Source: Bacteroidota bacterium
Lineage (GTDB): Bacteria > Bacteroidota > Bacteroidia > UKL13-3
NCBI GenBank assembly: GCA_027491355.1
Contig: JAIXWI010000044.1
Location: forward strand, 1-64,000
DNA: 64,000 bases
Reading direction: 5' to 3'
Part shown: positions 29,453 through 39,391 of the stretch, in pieces
Position numbering within the stretch: position 1 is the stretch's first letter
How the letters are laid out: each line of letters begins with the position of its first letter
Position numbers and translations under genes: made by a program
The notes under the pieces: model-generated
What the model saw: the letters and a program-made list of their open reading frames with translations, nothing else
What the model was told of the DNA's origin: nothing
Databases searched by the model: none

Positions 29453-31117
29453 ATGCTACAAGCTTTAAAAATTAAAAATTATGCCATCATAGATTCAACT
29501 GAAATTGAATTTGGTATTGGCTTAAATGTTATCACCGGTGAAACAGGTGCCGGTAAGTCTATCATATTAGGGGCATTGGGCCTTGTTTTGGGGGAGCGTT
29601 CTGATCAGAAATCCATCAAGCCCGGTGCTGAAAAATTAGTAGTAGAAGCTTGTTTTAATTCATCAGATGCTTTTATCAATGGTTTATTAATAGCCAATGA
29701 CTTAGATGTATCTACACAGCTAATTTTGAGAAGAGAGTTAAATGCCAACGGTAAATCTAGAGCTTTTGTAAATGATACACCTGTAGGTTTACAATTACTC
29801 AAAGAAATAGGAATACAATTGATAGATGTTGTTTCCCAACATCAAACTTTACAATTGTTTGACCAAAGAATTCAATTTCAGCTTTTAGATGCTTATGCAG
29901 GCAATCTATCATTGGTGCAAGCATACCAACAACAATTCAATCAATACAAATTTGTTGAGAAAAGTTTAAATGCATTAAAAGAACAAATTGCTCATGCCAT
30001 TCAAGAAGAATCATACCTGCACTATTTAATTGAAGAGATTGAAGACTTGAACCTGATGCCCAATGAAGAGGAGCAATTAGAAGCCGAAATTTCAATGCTT
30101 TCTAATGCTGAACAAATTCAACAATTGTGTGCTCAAGGCACTGATTTAATTGAAAATGGAGATTTCAATGTTGTTGATCAATTGAATAAAATTTTAGGGG
30201 CAATTCAACATGCTTCTAAGGGATTAGAGGTTTTGTTACAATTGGCAGAAAGAATTCAATCAAATATTGTTGACTTAAAAGACATTTCTGCTGAATTAAC
30301 TGCAGTAGGTATGGATATTGTTCCAGATGCTCAAGCACTTGAATTAAAAGAGCAACGATTAGGAAAAATACTCAGTTTGCTAAAAAAGCACCGAGTTTCG
30401 AATTCCACTGAATTAATCGCACATTTAGAAAGTAAAAAGCAAGCACTTCAAGAAATAGATCAACTCAATCTCCAAGTTGCAGAATTAGAAACGACCTTAT
30501 TACAATATAGGACGTCCTGTACCGAACTCGCTTTTAAACTGAATGCATCAAGGAAATCTAAACTGAATCATTTTGAGCATGAAATAGAAACCCTGTTATC
30601 GGAATTGTCAATACCTCATGCTAAATTCAAAATAGAATTGACGGAATTGGAATCATCTCAATTGACTTTGTTGGGTATCAATAAAATCAATTACTACTTT
30701 TCTGCTAACAAGGGAGCACCATTGGCACCTATTCATCAGGTGGCAAGTGGAGGCGAAATGAGCAGACTGATGTTGAGTTTAAAAGCTTTGGTTGCAGAGA
30801 AAATTGCTTTGCCATCAATTGTTTTTGATGAAATTGACACAGGTATTTCTGGAGAGGCCGCCTTGAAAGTGGGAGCAGTCATGAAAAAATTAGCCAAACA
30901 ACAACAAATCATTGCAATTACTCATTTACCACAAATAGCTGGCAAAGCAGACAATCATTATTTAGTTAAAAAAGACCAATCTGCGGAGGTGGTAAATACT
31001 TCAATAGTATTGTTAAGCAAAGAACAACGTGTAATTGAGATTGCAAGAATGATCAGTGGTGAAAACGCTGGCGAGGCTATATTGAAAGCCGCAAATGAAC
31101 TCATCAACAACAATTAA
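29453..31117 (+). CDS. recN: DNA repair protein RecN
   Basis: SMC-like ATPase of 554 aa for double-strand break repair. The Walker A motif is at residues 29-36 (GETGAGKS). A coiled-coil middle region follows (about 150-370), then the ABC signature VASGGEMSRLMLSLKAL and Walker B SIVFDEIDTGISGEAA. Length and order are standard. A strong bidirectional hairpin follows. Confidence 0.96.
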   Translation: MLQALKIKNYAIIDSTEIEFGIGLNVITGETGAGKSIILGALGLVLGERSDQKSIKPGAEKLVVEACFNSSDAFINGLLIANDLDVSTQLILRRELNANGKSRAFVNDTPVGLQLLKEIGIQLIDVVSQHQTLQLFDQRIQFQLLDAYAGNLSLVQAYQQQFNQYKFVEKSLNALKEQIAHAIQEESYLHYLIEEIEDLNLMPNEEEQLEAEISMLSNAEQIQQLCAQGTDLIENGDFNVVDQLNKILGAIQHASKGLEVLLQLAERIQSNIVDLKDISAELTAVGMDIVPDAQALELKEQRLGKILSLLKKHRVSNSTELIAHLESKKQALQEIDQLNLQVAELETTLLQYRTSCTELAFKLNASRKSKLNHFEHEIETLLSELSIPHAKFKIELTELESSQLTLLGINKINYYFSANKGAPLAPIHQVASGGEMSRLMLSLKALVAEKIALPSIVFDEIDTGISGEAALKVGAVMKKLAKQQQIIAITHLPQIAGKADNHYLVKKDQSAEVVNTSIVLLSKEQRVIEIARMISGENAGEAILKAANELINNN

Positions 31118-31148
31118 TTCTTAGATGTAATTTTTTTAAAAAAAAATA

Positions 31149-31190
31149 CCCATAAAAAAAGGCAACCCGAAGGTTGCCTTTTTTTATGGG
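31149..31190. terminator. Bidirectional terminator between recN and the Ig-repeat gene
   Basis: A perfect 19-bp inverted repeat (31149-31167 with 31172-31190) with a CGAA loop. The GC core GGCAACC/GGTTGCC is flanked by A7 and T7, so it works as an intrinsic terminator in both directions. Confidence 0.95.
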
Positions 31191-31205
31191 TTTCAGTATC
31201 CTGAA

Positions 31206-34200
31206 TTAGTTACCAATTTTGATAAACTTGCTCATAGACATTACTTCACCGTTTGCATTTTTCAATTCCATGAAATAAGCACCAGTGCTCATGTCTGAAA
31301 TTTCAATTGCTAAACCAGCATTGATTGCTGAACCAGAAGTGTTTCTGTCCATTACCAATTTACCTGTTTGGTCTAAAATTCTGATTGAATATGTTCCTTC
31401 TTCAACACCATTTGTAACCAAATTGATTACATTTTGTGCTGGAACTGGGAATAAGTTCATTTCAAAGTTTTCGATTTCTGTTGCTAATTCGTTTTTAGCG
31501 ATACCACCAACTGTTAATCTTACTGTGTCTGAAACTACATTACCACATGCACCAGTTACTCTACAAATGTATCTGTAATTGTTGAATGCAGATTTTACAC
31601 TTGTCATTGTTAAGCTGTTTGTGAATGCACCAGCAACAGTTCCTCCTACAGGAGCAGCAGGATTTTCTAAGGTAGTTCTGTTTACTCTGAACCAACGGAA
31701 AGCTGAAGCATTGGTTGCAGCAATACTAAAATTAGCATTTCCACCAAAAGCAACATTCACATTTGAAGGTTGGCTTGTAATCACAGGTAATGATCTTACA
31801 GAAAGAATACCAACACCAGGTGTTACAGATGAGCTACCATTGCTTACCAATACAGTATAGTTGCCAGAATTAGCTGCGTTTACACTGTTCATTGTATAGC
31901 TAGCAGAGTTAGCACCTGAAATGTCTGTACCATTTCTTCTCCATTGGTATGATAAATTAGAACCTGTTGCAGATACTGAGTAGGTTACATTTGCACCTGC
32001 ACAAGGAGATTGGTTTGGTAAAGTAAATGTAGAAACGATGCCTAAATTAGCTGCGTTTGAAGTAACTACACCACAATTACCGGTAACATTCAATGCATAA
32101 CTACCTGCAGAAGCAGAAGTAGTAGTAGATAAGTACAAAGTTGTGGTTGTTGCTCCAAATACTGAAGTTGAATTAGAAACAGGTGAACCATCTTTTGTCC
32201 ATTGGTAAGTTAAGCCGTTTAAGTTTCCACTCACATTGGCAGTAAATGAAACACTTTGTGAATTGAATCTAACCGCACTAACTGGTTGAGAACTGATAGT
32301 AGCAGAAGTGTTAACCAATAAAGTAGCAGGGTTTGATAACAATGAAACTGAACCAAACGTAACATTTGCTGAATAGTTTGCAACGTCACTAACACCAACA
32401 TTCGTTAATGATAAAGTAGAACTGGTTTGACCAGATATATTTACATTGTTTTTTAACCATTGGATGTTTACAGCTTCTGAACCAGTTGCTACAGTTACAC
32501 TGAAACTTGCATCTTCACCAGCACATTTGGTTACACTAGAAGGGTTAGCAGTTAATACAGCTAAAGAAGCTGCATTTGATGTAACTGTACCACAACCAAA
32601 AGTTACATCAACAGTGTAATCAGCTGCACTTGCAGCAGAAACATTTGATAAACTCAATACAGATGAAGTAGCTCCTGATATTGCAGTGCCATTTCTTTTC
32701 CATTGGAATGAACCTCCATCTGCACCAGTTCCGTTTACTGAGAACAATGCAGTTTGTCCTGCACGTCTTAACAATGAAACAGGGTGTGTAGTAATAGCTG
32801 TTGCTGTTCTGATAGATACAACCGAAGCTGTTGATGTTACTGAACCACCTAGGTTACTAACCACTACAGTGTAAGAACCTGCATCAGAAGAAGTGATATT
32901 GTTCAAAGATAAACTTGAGCTTGTAGCTCCAGAGATATTTACATTGTTACGTCTCCATTGGTAGTTCAAAGTACCAAATCCTGAAGCTGTCACACTTAAT
33001 GTAGCTGAAGTACCAGCACATTGTCTGATGGTAGCAGCAGGGTTAACTGTGATAGAAGGGGCTGCAACTGTAACTGTTAAAGTTGCTGTGTTAGATGTTG
33101 CAGAACCACATGAAGTAGTAGCTACCACGTTGTAAGAACCAGCAGCTGAAGGGGTAAGGTTTAATAAGTCTAATTTGAAATTGGTTTCACCAAATAGAGG
33201 GGAACCATCTTTGAACCATTGGTATGAAACTACTCCTGTTCCTGAAGCTGCTGCACTGAATGTAACACCTGTTCCTGCTGGACGGGTTTGGCTATTAGGA
33301 TGAGAAGTGAAAGCAGTAATTGGGTTAACTAACAGTGAGGCTGAACCTACATTGGTAGTGTTGCCATCTACATTGATTGCTACAGAATAAATTCCATTGT
33401 CAGCAGCAGTTGTGTTGCTTAAGCTCAAAGAAGCACTTGTTTGACCAGCAATGTTGTTGCCGTTTCTTCTCCATTGGTATGATACAGTTGAAGGGCTATT
33501 CACTGTTGTGCTGAAACTTGCACTGTTGCCAGCACATACTGCTTGTGCAGTAGGAACACCGCTAATAACAGTTAAAGCTGCATTGTTTGATGTTACAGTA
33601 CCACAAGCACCTGTTACTGATAATGCATAATTACCTGCACTTGCAGCATTGATATTAGATACATTTAAAGAAGGTGATGTTGCACCAGTAATTGCATTGC
33701 CATCTTTTGACCATTGGAAGGTTACATTTCCACTAGCAGTTCCATTTGCAGTAAACAAGTAACCTTGAGTAGCAAATCTGGTAGCACTAAGAGGCTGAGC
33801 AGTAATTACAGTAGCTGCATTTACATTTAAAGAAGCGTTTGTTGAATTTACTGTTACTCCTCCAACTGTCATGTTTACTGAGTAATTTCCATTATTGGCA
33901 GAGGTTAAGTTTGTAAGTTCTAAAGTAGATGATGTAGCTCCTGAAATGGCAACACCATTTCTTGACCATTGGTAAGCAACACTAGCAGAGCCAGTAGAAA
34001 CTCCTACGCTAAAGGTATTTGATTGTCCAGCGCATCTTGAAGTTGAAGTTGGTTGAGCTGTTAAAACAGCCAAGTTGGCTTCTGTAGAGTTTGTGCTACC
34101 ACAATTTCCAAATGTTAAAGCAACTGAGTAATCAGCAGCATCTGAACTTGAAATACCAGATAAAAACAACTCAGAAGAAGTAACACCTGATGCGTTGCCA

Positions 34201-35534
34201 CCATTTGACATGGCTACACCATTTTTCATCCATCTGTATGCTGTGATTCCATTACCAGCAACAACTTTAAACAAAACACCTTGGCCAGCGTTTCTGAATT
34301 GATTGATAGGGTTATTAACGATAGATGGTGTAGGGTTTACTGTCAATGCAACACTATTTGAAGTAGTAGTTCCACCGATACCAGTAATATCTACTGTATA
34401 ATTTCCAGCATCGCTTCCTAAAATATTAGTTAAAGATAATGTACTGTTGGTTGCACCAGCAATGTTAACACCATTTCTTTTCCATTGGTAAGCAATGCTT
34501 CCTGCACTTACAGTAGCAGTTACGCTAAAGCTAACATTTGTTCCAGCACATTGTGTTGCAGCACTTGGTTGTGAAGTGATTGCAGGAGGATTTACAACTG
34601 TTACTGATAATTGAGCAGCATCTGAAGTGACAGTTCCACAAGTTCCGGTTACATCAACAGTATAATTGCCATTATCGGCACTAGTTGCATTTGAAACAGT
34701 GAAACTTGAGGCAGTAGCACCAGTGATTGCCACACCATTTTTGAACCATTGGTAAGTCAATGTACCCATACCGGTTGCTGTAACAGATAAAGTTGCTGAG
34801 CCACTAGTAATGATTGTTGAACCTGTTGGTTGAGTTGTAATAACAGTTGGACCCATGTTAACGATTACGTAAACGCTGTCAACTAAAGTACAACCTGATG
34901 CTGGAACAGCAACAACTTTGTACCATCCGTTACTTGCTGCTAGATACTGAGAAGCAGTCAAATTGTTACCGTCTGGATCTCCAGGATTTGAAGGTAAAGT
35001 TGAACCACCTGCACTTGCACTCCATGTAACTGAAGCAAAGCCAGCACCTGCATCTAATACGTAGCTTGAAGCACAAGTGCTTAAAGTTTCAGCATAGCTT
35101 AATGCTGGAGTAGTAACTACCAAAGAAGCAGTACTAGATGTTACAGGAACACCACCTGAAGATACTACAACTGTGTAAGAACCTGCATCAGCAGATGTAA
35201 CAGCATTCAACGTTAAAGTTGAACTGGTTGCACCTCCAATGTTTACACCACCTTTTTGCCACTGGTAAGAAATACTTGAACCTGCAGTAGCTGTTACACT
35301 AAAGCTGGCAGTACTTCCTGCACAAGCAGTCATTGAAGACGGTTGAGAAGTAATTGTTGGAGCTGGAGCCTGATCAGGATCATTTGGATTGGCTGGAACT
35401 CCTTGTGCGAACAAATTGTTCGAGTTGATGCCTACTGAAAAAATGATCAGTAAGCTGAGAACTTTGAGGGTTCTCGACGCAACTGCAAGTAGCAGTTTTT
35501 GCTTTGACGTTATGTATTGTGTAATCATAGTCAT
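31206..35534 (-). CDS. Giant immunoglobulin-repeat surface protein with T9SS sorting domain
   Basis: 1442 aa. A long signal sequence (about 1-44, ending LFAQ) is followed by an Ala/Pro/Asp linker and about 14 tandem Ig-like domains of ~80-90 aa. Each has a core YQWxxNG strand (variants QW, RW), a C-terminal DAGxYxV/V block and cysteines in about half the repeats (T-x-C-G-T-V-T-S). The last ~75 residues form a type A C-terminal sorting domain (LFPVPAQNVINLV...SKFIKIGN). It is presumably secreted by T9SS and acts as an adhesin or matrix protein. Strong internal repeats make it prone to copy-number change and assembly error. Confidence 0.9.
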   Translation of the reverse strand: MTMITQYITSKQKLLLAVASRTLKVLSLLIIFSVGINSNNLFAQGVPANPNDPDQAPAPTITSQPSSMTACAGSTASFSVTATAGSSISYQWQKGGVNIGGATSSTLTLNAVTSADAGSYTVVVSSGGVPVTSSTASLVVTTPALSYAETLSTCASSYVLDAGAGFASVTWSASAGGSTLPSNPGDPDGNNLTASQYLAASNGWYKVVAVPASGCTLVDSVYVIVNMGPTVITTQPTGSTIITSGSATLSVTATGMGTLTYQWFKNGVAITGATASSFTVSNATSADNGNYTVDVTGTCGTVTSDAAQLSVTVVNPPAITSQPSAATQCAGTNVSFSVTATVSAGSIAYQWKRNGVNIAGATNSTLSLTNILGSDAGNYTVDITGIGGTTTSNSVALTVNPTPSIVNNPINQFRNAGQGVLFKVVAGNGITAYRWMKNGVAMSNGGNASGVTSSELFLSGISSSDAADYSVALTFGNCGSTNSTEANLAVLTAQPTSTSRCAGQSNTFSVGVSTGSASVAYQWSRNGVAISGATSSTLELTNLTSANNGNYSVNMTVGGVTVNSTNASLNVNAATVITAQPLSATRFATQGYLFTANGTASGNVTFQWSKDGNAITGATSPSLNVSNINAASAGNYALSVTGACGTVTSNNAALTVISGVPTAQAVCAGNSASFSTTVNSPSTVSYQWRRNGNNIAGQTSASLSLSNTTAADNGIYSVAINVDGNTTNVGSASLLVNPITAFTSHPNSQTRPAGTGVTFSAAASGTGVVSYQWFKDGSPLFGETNFKLDLLNLTPSAAGSYNVVATTSCGSATSNTATLTVTVAAPSITVNPAATIRQCAGTSATLSVTASGFGTLNYQWRRNNVNISGATSSSLSLNNITSSDAGSYTVVVSNLGGSVTSTASVVSIRTATAITTHPVSLLRRAGQTALFSVNGTGADGGSFQWKRNGTAISGATSSVLSLSNVSAASAADYTVDVTFGCGTVTSNAASLAVLTANPSSVTKCAGEDASFSVTVATGSEAVNIQWLKNNVNISGQTSSTLSLTNVGVSDVANYSANVTFGSVSLLSNPATLLVNTSATISSQPVSAVRFNSQSVSFTANVSGNLNGLTYQWTKDGSPVSNSTSVFGATTTTLYLSTTTSASAGSYALNVTGNCGVVTSNAANLGIVSTFTLPNQSPCAGANVTYSVSATGSNLSYQWRRNGTDISGANSASYTMNSVNAANSGNYTVLVSNGSSSVTPGVGILSVRSLPVITSQPSNVNVAFGGNANFSIAATNASAFRWFRVNRTTLENPAAPVGGTVAGAFTNSLTMTSVKSAFNNYRYICRVTGACGNVVSDTVRLTVGGIAKNELATEIENFEMNLFPVPAQNVINLVTNGVEEGTYSIRILDQTGKLVMDRNTSGSAINAGLAIEISDMSTGAYFMELKNANGEVMSMSKFIKIGN
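31500..35400 (-). repeat. Tandem Ig-domain coding repeats
   Basis: About 14 divergent repeats of 250-270 bases. On the + strand each is marked by a conserved CCATTGGTA-like block (the complement of the YQW codons), for example near 31944, 32201, 33471, 33971 and 34482. Spacing is regular but the repeats are not identical, so the array looks old rather than freshly duplicated. Confidence 0.85.
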
Positions 35535-35752
35535 GAGATTTTAAAGCAATTTACAAAAAAAAACACATAAACAATAGGGTGTACATTAAAATGCGACATA
35601 ATTAAAGATTATTTAATGAACACTATGGCTTAAGTATCTAAAAAACAAATATTTAATAATTGGAAATAGTTATAAATTAACAATGTTTTCATATAAATTT
35701 CAATCGCTGATTTTAGAATTATATTTTATTTGGATTTAATTTGAATTTAAGG

Positions 35753-35780
35753 TTTGGTTCTTAGAATTGCTCTAATTTTG
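35753..35780 (+). promoter_or_regulatory. Promoter of the two-component operon
   Basis: TTTG (35753-35756) and TAATTTTG (35773-35780) match the Bacteroidota -33 and -7 elements with 16 bases between them. The response regulator ATG is 20 bases downstream. Confidence 0.6.
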
Positions 35781-35799
35781 AAAAAATCAATTTTTAATT

Positions 35800-36480
35800 A
35801 TGCTGTCAATTCTGTTATTGGAGGACGATAAAAAACTCGCATCAGAAATAAGTCTATTTCTACAAAATCAATATTTTCAATGTCAGGTTGTTAATGATGG
35901 CATCAAATCAATTGAGCTTTTCAAAAAGAATCATTTCGATTTGCTCATTTTGGACATTTCAGTTCCAGGTATTTCTGGAATAGAGGTTTGTACCAAAATC
36001 AGAAACATTAAAAATAATGTACCCATTCTGATGTTGACAGCATTGGAAGAAGTGAATGTAAAAGTGAAAGCCTTAGAATCAGGTGCAGATGACTATTTGG
36101 TTAAACCCTTTCATTTTGAAGAGTTATTGGCTAGGATCAAAGCACTTATTAGGCGTTATAAGTTATTGAGCAATGACAATGAGAAGATTGTCATCAAAGA
36201 CCTTGAAATTAATACGGATGCCATGCAAGTAAGAAGAGCCGGAAAACAAATCATGTTGACACCAAAGGAGTACAAATTGTTACTGGCATTGGCAAAGGCA
36301 AATGGAAAAACAATTTCAAAGCAAACTATTGCGGAGGAAGTATGGAATATTAATTTTGAAACAGGTACAAATACCATAGAAGTGTACATTAATTTTTTGA
36401 GAAATAAAGTTGACAAGGATTTTGAAGTGAAATTGATTAAAACAAGACCTGGTTTTGGTTATTTTTTAAATTTAGATTAA
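35800..36480 (+). CDS. OmpR/PhoB-family response regulator
   Basis: 226 aa. The receiver domain (1-120) has acidic ED at 8-9, phosphoacceptor Asp52 (LDISVPG), Thr80 region (MLTA) and Lys in VKPF. A winged-helix DNA-binding domain (about 130-225) ends TRPGFGYFLNLD. It is followed 3 bases later by its kinase. The target genes are unknown. Confidence 0.93.
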   Translation: MLSILLLEDDKKLASEISLFLQNQYFQCQVVNDGIKSIELFKKNHFDLLILDISVPGISGIEVCTKIRNIKNNVPILMLTALEEVNVKVKALESGADDYLVKPFHFEELLARIKALIRRYKLLSNDNEKIVIKDLEINTDAMQVRRAGKQIMLTPKEYKLLLALAKANGKTISKQTIAEEVWNINFETGTNTIEVYINFLRNKVDKDFEVKLIKTRPGFGYFLNLD

Positions 36481-36483
36481 GCA

Positions 36484-37848
36484 ATGACTCTAAAAAACAG
36501 GTTTGCACTTTTATTTAGTTTGTTTTTTACACTGTTTTTTGCAATTGTATTGTTAATTGTATACACCCTATTTTCTGATTACAGACAAGGTGATTTTTAT
36601 AGCAGATTAATCAATAAAGCAGATCAAATTTCATTTGAAATCAACAAGCATTACAAAAATTCAAATGATTTAATTAAAGACGAGGATGTTCAAACAACCT
36701 ACAAGCTGGTGAATGAAAGAATTGCTGTGATAGATTTAAACAGAAAAAAACTTTTTCAAACTAGCAGAACAAATCCAATAAAGGTTTCCATCAAACAACT
36801 CAAATCTTTGAACCAAAACAACCCAATTTACTATAGCAAAAATAAAATTGAAACAGTTATCAAGCTTTTTAATCAAGAAAATCAAAAAATAATAGTAATT
36901 GTTTCTGCAGAAGATTTGTATGGAAATGCAAAAATAGATTATTTGAAAATTTTGTTTTATTGGACATTTTCAATTGGTTTAATTTTGTTGTGGTTTTTCT
37001 CCTATCAATTGAGTAGGAGAGCCTTGTTGCCAATGGACCGTCTGCGCGAAAAAGTACAAGAAATTACTTTTCAGAATTTAAACAATCCTATTCAATTTGA
37101 AAATAAAAAAGATGAAATATCAGCATTGGCCAAAGCATTCAACCATATGTTAGAAAGGATTGATAAAGCATATAAAAGACAAAGAGAGTTTACAGGAAAT
37201 GCTTCACATGAGCTCAGAACACCTATTGCCAGAATTGGGACACAACTTGAAAATTTATTACAAGAAAAACAGGTAGATGAAAATTTAAAAAATAGTTTGA
37301 AAAGTGTACATGAAGATGTGTACCATTTATCTGATGTAGTAACATCTTTACTTATCTTATCAAGGTTGGATGAAGGTGTTAAATCCGATAATTTCAAGCT
37401 TGTAAGAATAGATGAAATTATATTTGATGTAACAGATAAATTGGTAAAAATTTGGCCTGATTTTAAGTTGCAATTTGAGATTGAAAACAAAACTACAGAT
37501 GAATTGATTTTAGATGTAAATGGAGATGAAACATTGTTAAAAATTGCCATCACCAATCTGCTAAAAAATGCCTACACATATTCGAATAACCATCAGGTAA
37601 AAGTAACTTATGTGTTGACCGAAAATACGCAAAATATACAGGTATTAAATACAGGTGAAGTGCCAACTTTTAAAGACAATTCGCCTATGTTTCAAGCCTT
37701 TTCAAGAGGTACTAATTCTTACGATAAACCAGGGAGTGGATTGGGTTTGAGAATTATACAAAGGATATTGAGTTACCACAATGCAAACATTTCATTCAGC
37801 AATCCTGCTGAAAATACAAACCTGTTTGAAGTGAAATTTAATAGATAG
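36484..37848 (+). CDS. Membrane sensor histidine kinase
   Basis: 454 aa. There are two membrane segments (about 8-30 and 157-178) enclosing a ~125-residue periplasmic sensor, then HAMP (to ~225). A HisKA domain follows with His242 (GNASHELRTPIARI) and a HATPase_c domain with the PGSGLGLRI G2 box. It is the cognate partner of the preceding regulator. The divergent Ig-protein gene upstream could be a target, but nothing in the sequence proves it. Confidence 0.93.
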   Translation: MTLKNRFALLFSLFFTLFFAIVLLIVYTLFSDYRQGDFYSRLINKADQISFEINKHYKNSNDLIKDEDVQTTYKLVNERIAVIDLNRKKLFQTSRTNPIKVSIKQLKSLNQNNPIYYSKNKIETVIKLFNQENQKIIVIVSAEDLYGNAKIDYLKILFYWTFSIGLILLWFFSYQLSRRALLPMDRLREKVQEITFQNLNNPIQFENKKDEISALAKAFNHMLERIDKAYKRQREFTGNASHELRTPIARIGTQLENLLQEKQVDENLKNSLKSVHEDVYHLSDVVTSLLILSRLDEGVKSDNFKLVRIDEIIFDVTDKLVKIWPDFKLQFEIENKTTDELILDVNGDETLLKIAITNLLKNAYTYSNNHQVKVTYVLTENTQNIQVLNTGEVPTFKDNSPMFQAFSRGTNSYDKPGSGLGLRIIQRILSYHNANISFSNPAENTNLFEVKFNR

Positions 37849-37851
37849 TTA

Positions 37852-39384
37852 CTATTTTTCTAGTACTTCGTACATATCGTTTCTTCGGTCTTTCCAATTC
37901 AATACAGTTCCTGTATTTCTGGCTCTTTCTAAGGCTGCTAAGTCTAAATCTGCAATGACAACAGTTTCAATATTTGTATTACATTCACCTGCTATAGCAT
38001 CGGGAGGAAATGCAAAATCACTCGGGGTATAAATACCCGATTGTGCATAGTTAATATCCATATTATCTACTGAAGGAATGTTGCCTATGGTTCCAGCTGT
38101 TGCAACAAAAATTTGGTTTTCTACAGCCCTAGCTTGGGCACAAATTTTAACCCTCAAATGACCGTGTTTTTCGTCGGTGCTGAATGGAACAAATAAAATC
38201 TTAGCTCCTTTGTTGCAAGCTATTCTGGCCATTTCTGGAAATTCTACATCATAACAAACGTTGATGGCAACTTTACCACAATCAGTATTGAATACTTTGA
38301 TTTCATTGCCAGGTTTTACACCCCACCATTTAGACTCGTTACTGGTAATATGAATTTTGTATTGTTTTTCGTAGGTACCATCTCTTTTAAACAAATAGGA
38401 GATATTAAAGAGGTTGTCTCCTTCAACTTGTAAGTGCGTACCCGCAATGATGTTGATGTTGTATTCCAACGAAAGCCTTGAAAATAAATTGATGTAATCT
38501 TCAGTATATTCATCTAGCTTACGGATAGAATCTTCAGGGCTCATGCTCTTGTACTCGTGTAAAGAAAGCAATTGTGTGGTAAAGAGTTCAGGGAACAACA
38601 CAAAATCAGATTTGTAATTAGAGGCCACATCGGTAAAGTATTCGCATTGTTGTGCAAATTCTTTGAACCCCCTAATTTTTCTGAGCTCGTATTGGATACA
38701 ACAGATCCTTACTTTCTTCATCAATACACTGCGCTCTCTGGTTTCAGGAATGTAATCCAAGTTGATCCATTCTAAAAGCAGTGCATAGCCTTCAGACTCT
38801 TTGTCCTCTGGTAGATAATCCTTAATGATTCGGGTAATGTTGTAACCTTGACTCAATTGAAAGGTAACAACAGGATCTTTGATTTTTTTATCGATTACCC
38901 TTTTTACATAAGCCCTGATTCCAAAGTCTTCACTGTACCTATGGTAATTAGGCAATCGGCCGCCAATTAAAATTCTTTTGAGGTTGCGTTCAATACACAA
39001 TACTTTCCGCATTTCGTATAAACGTCTACCAATTTTTAAACCCTGGTATTCGGGGTGAACCATCACCTCAATGCCATACAAAGTGTCTCCTTCGTCATCA
39101 TGATTGGTGATAAATCCATTGTCGCAAATTTCTTTCCAACTGTGGTCATCATCGTATTCATCCCAGCTAATGATTAAGCTAGTGGCTGACCCAACTATTT
39201 TGCCTTCGTATTCAATTACCTGCATGCCATCTGGAAACAGCTTGAATTGACTGTCGAGCATTTGGTAGGTCCAAGGTTCATTGTTTGGGAAACAAATTTT
39301 GGATAGTTCTATGATTTCATTGAAATCATGTCTTTCAGCCGCTCGTTCAATTAAGATAGGTTTCTTAGATGACCTGGTTTTCAT
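37852..39384 (-). CDS. Bifunctional GNAT N-acetyltransferase / carbon-nitrogen hydrolase
   Basis: 510 aa fusion. An N-terminal GNAT domain (about 10-210) has the acetyl-CoA loop region VHPEYQGLKIGRRLYEMRK. A C-terminal nitrilase-superfamily domain (about 223-510) carries the Glu266 (LFPELF), Lys343 (QYKIHI) and Cys377 (INVCYDVEFPE) triad. This fusion is known as a family in Bacteroidota and other phyla; the substrate is not known. Three bases separate its stop from the kinase stop. yebC is 7 bases upstream. Confidence 0.92.
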   Translation of the reverse strand: MKTRSSKKPILIERAAERHDFNEIIELSKICFPNNEPWTYQMLDSQFKLFPDGMQVIEYEGKIVGSATSLIISWDEYDDDHSWKEICDNGFITNHDDEGDTLYGIEVMVHPEYQGLKIGRRLYEMRKVLCIERNLKRILIGGRLPNYHRYSEDFGIRAYVKRVIDKKIKDPVVTFQLSQGYNITRIIKDYLPEDKESEGYALLLEWINLDYIPETRERSVLMKKVRICCIQYELRKIRGFKEFAQQCEYFTDVASNYKSDFVLFPELFTTQLLSLHEYKSMSPEDSIRKLDEYTEDYINLFSRLSLEYNINIIAGTHLQVEGDNLFNISYLFKRDGTYEKQYKIHITSNESKWWGVKPGNEIKVFNTDCGKVAINVCYDVEFPEMARIACNKGAKILFVPFSTDEKHGHLRVKICAQARAVENQIFVATAGTIGNIPSVDNMDINYAQSGIYTPSDFAFPPDAIAGECNTNIETVVIADLDLAALERARNTGTVLNWKDRRNDMYEVLEK

Positions 39385-39391
39385 ACTTTGC

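Noticed and set aside
31285-32874. Open frames on the + strand within the Ig-repeat region
   Set aside because: They are mirror frames of a strongly biased repetitive gene, with no plausible protein families.
31206-35534. CRISPR-like array because of regular repeats
   Set aside because: Repeats are 250-270 bases, divergent and coding (Ig domains), not short identical repeats with spacers.
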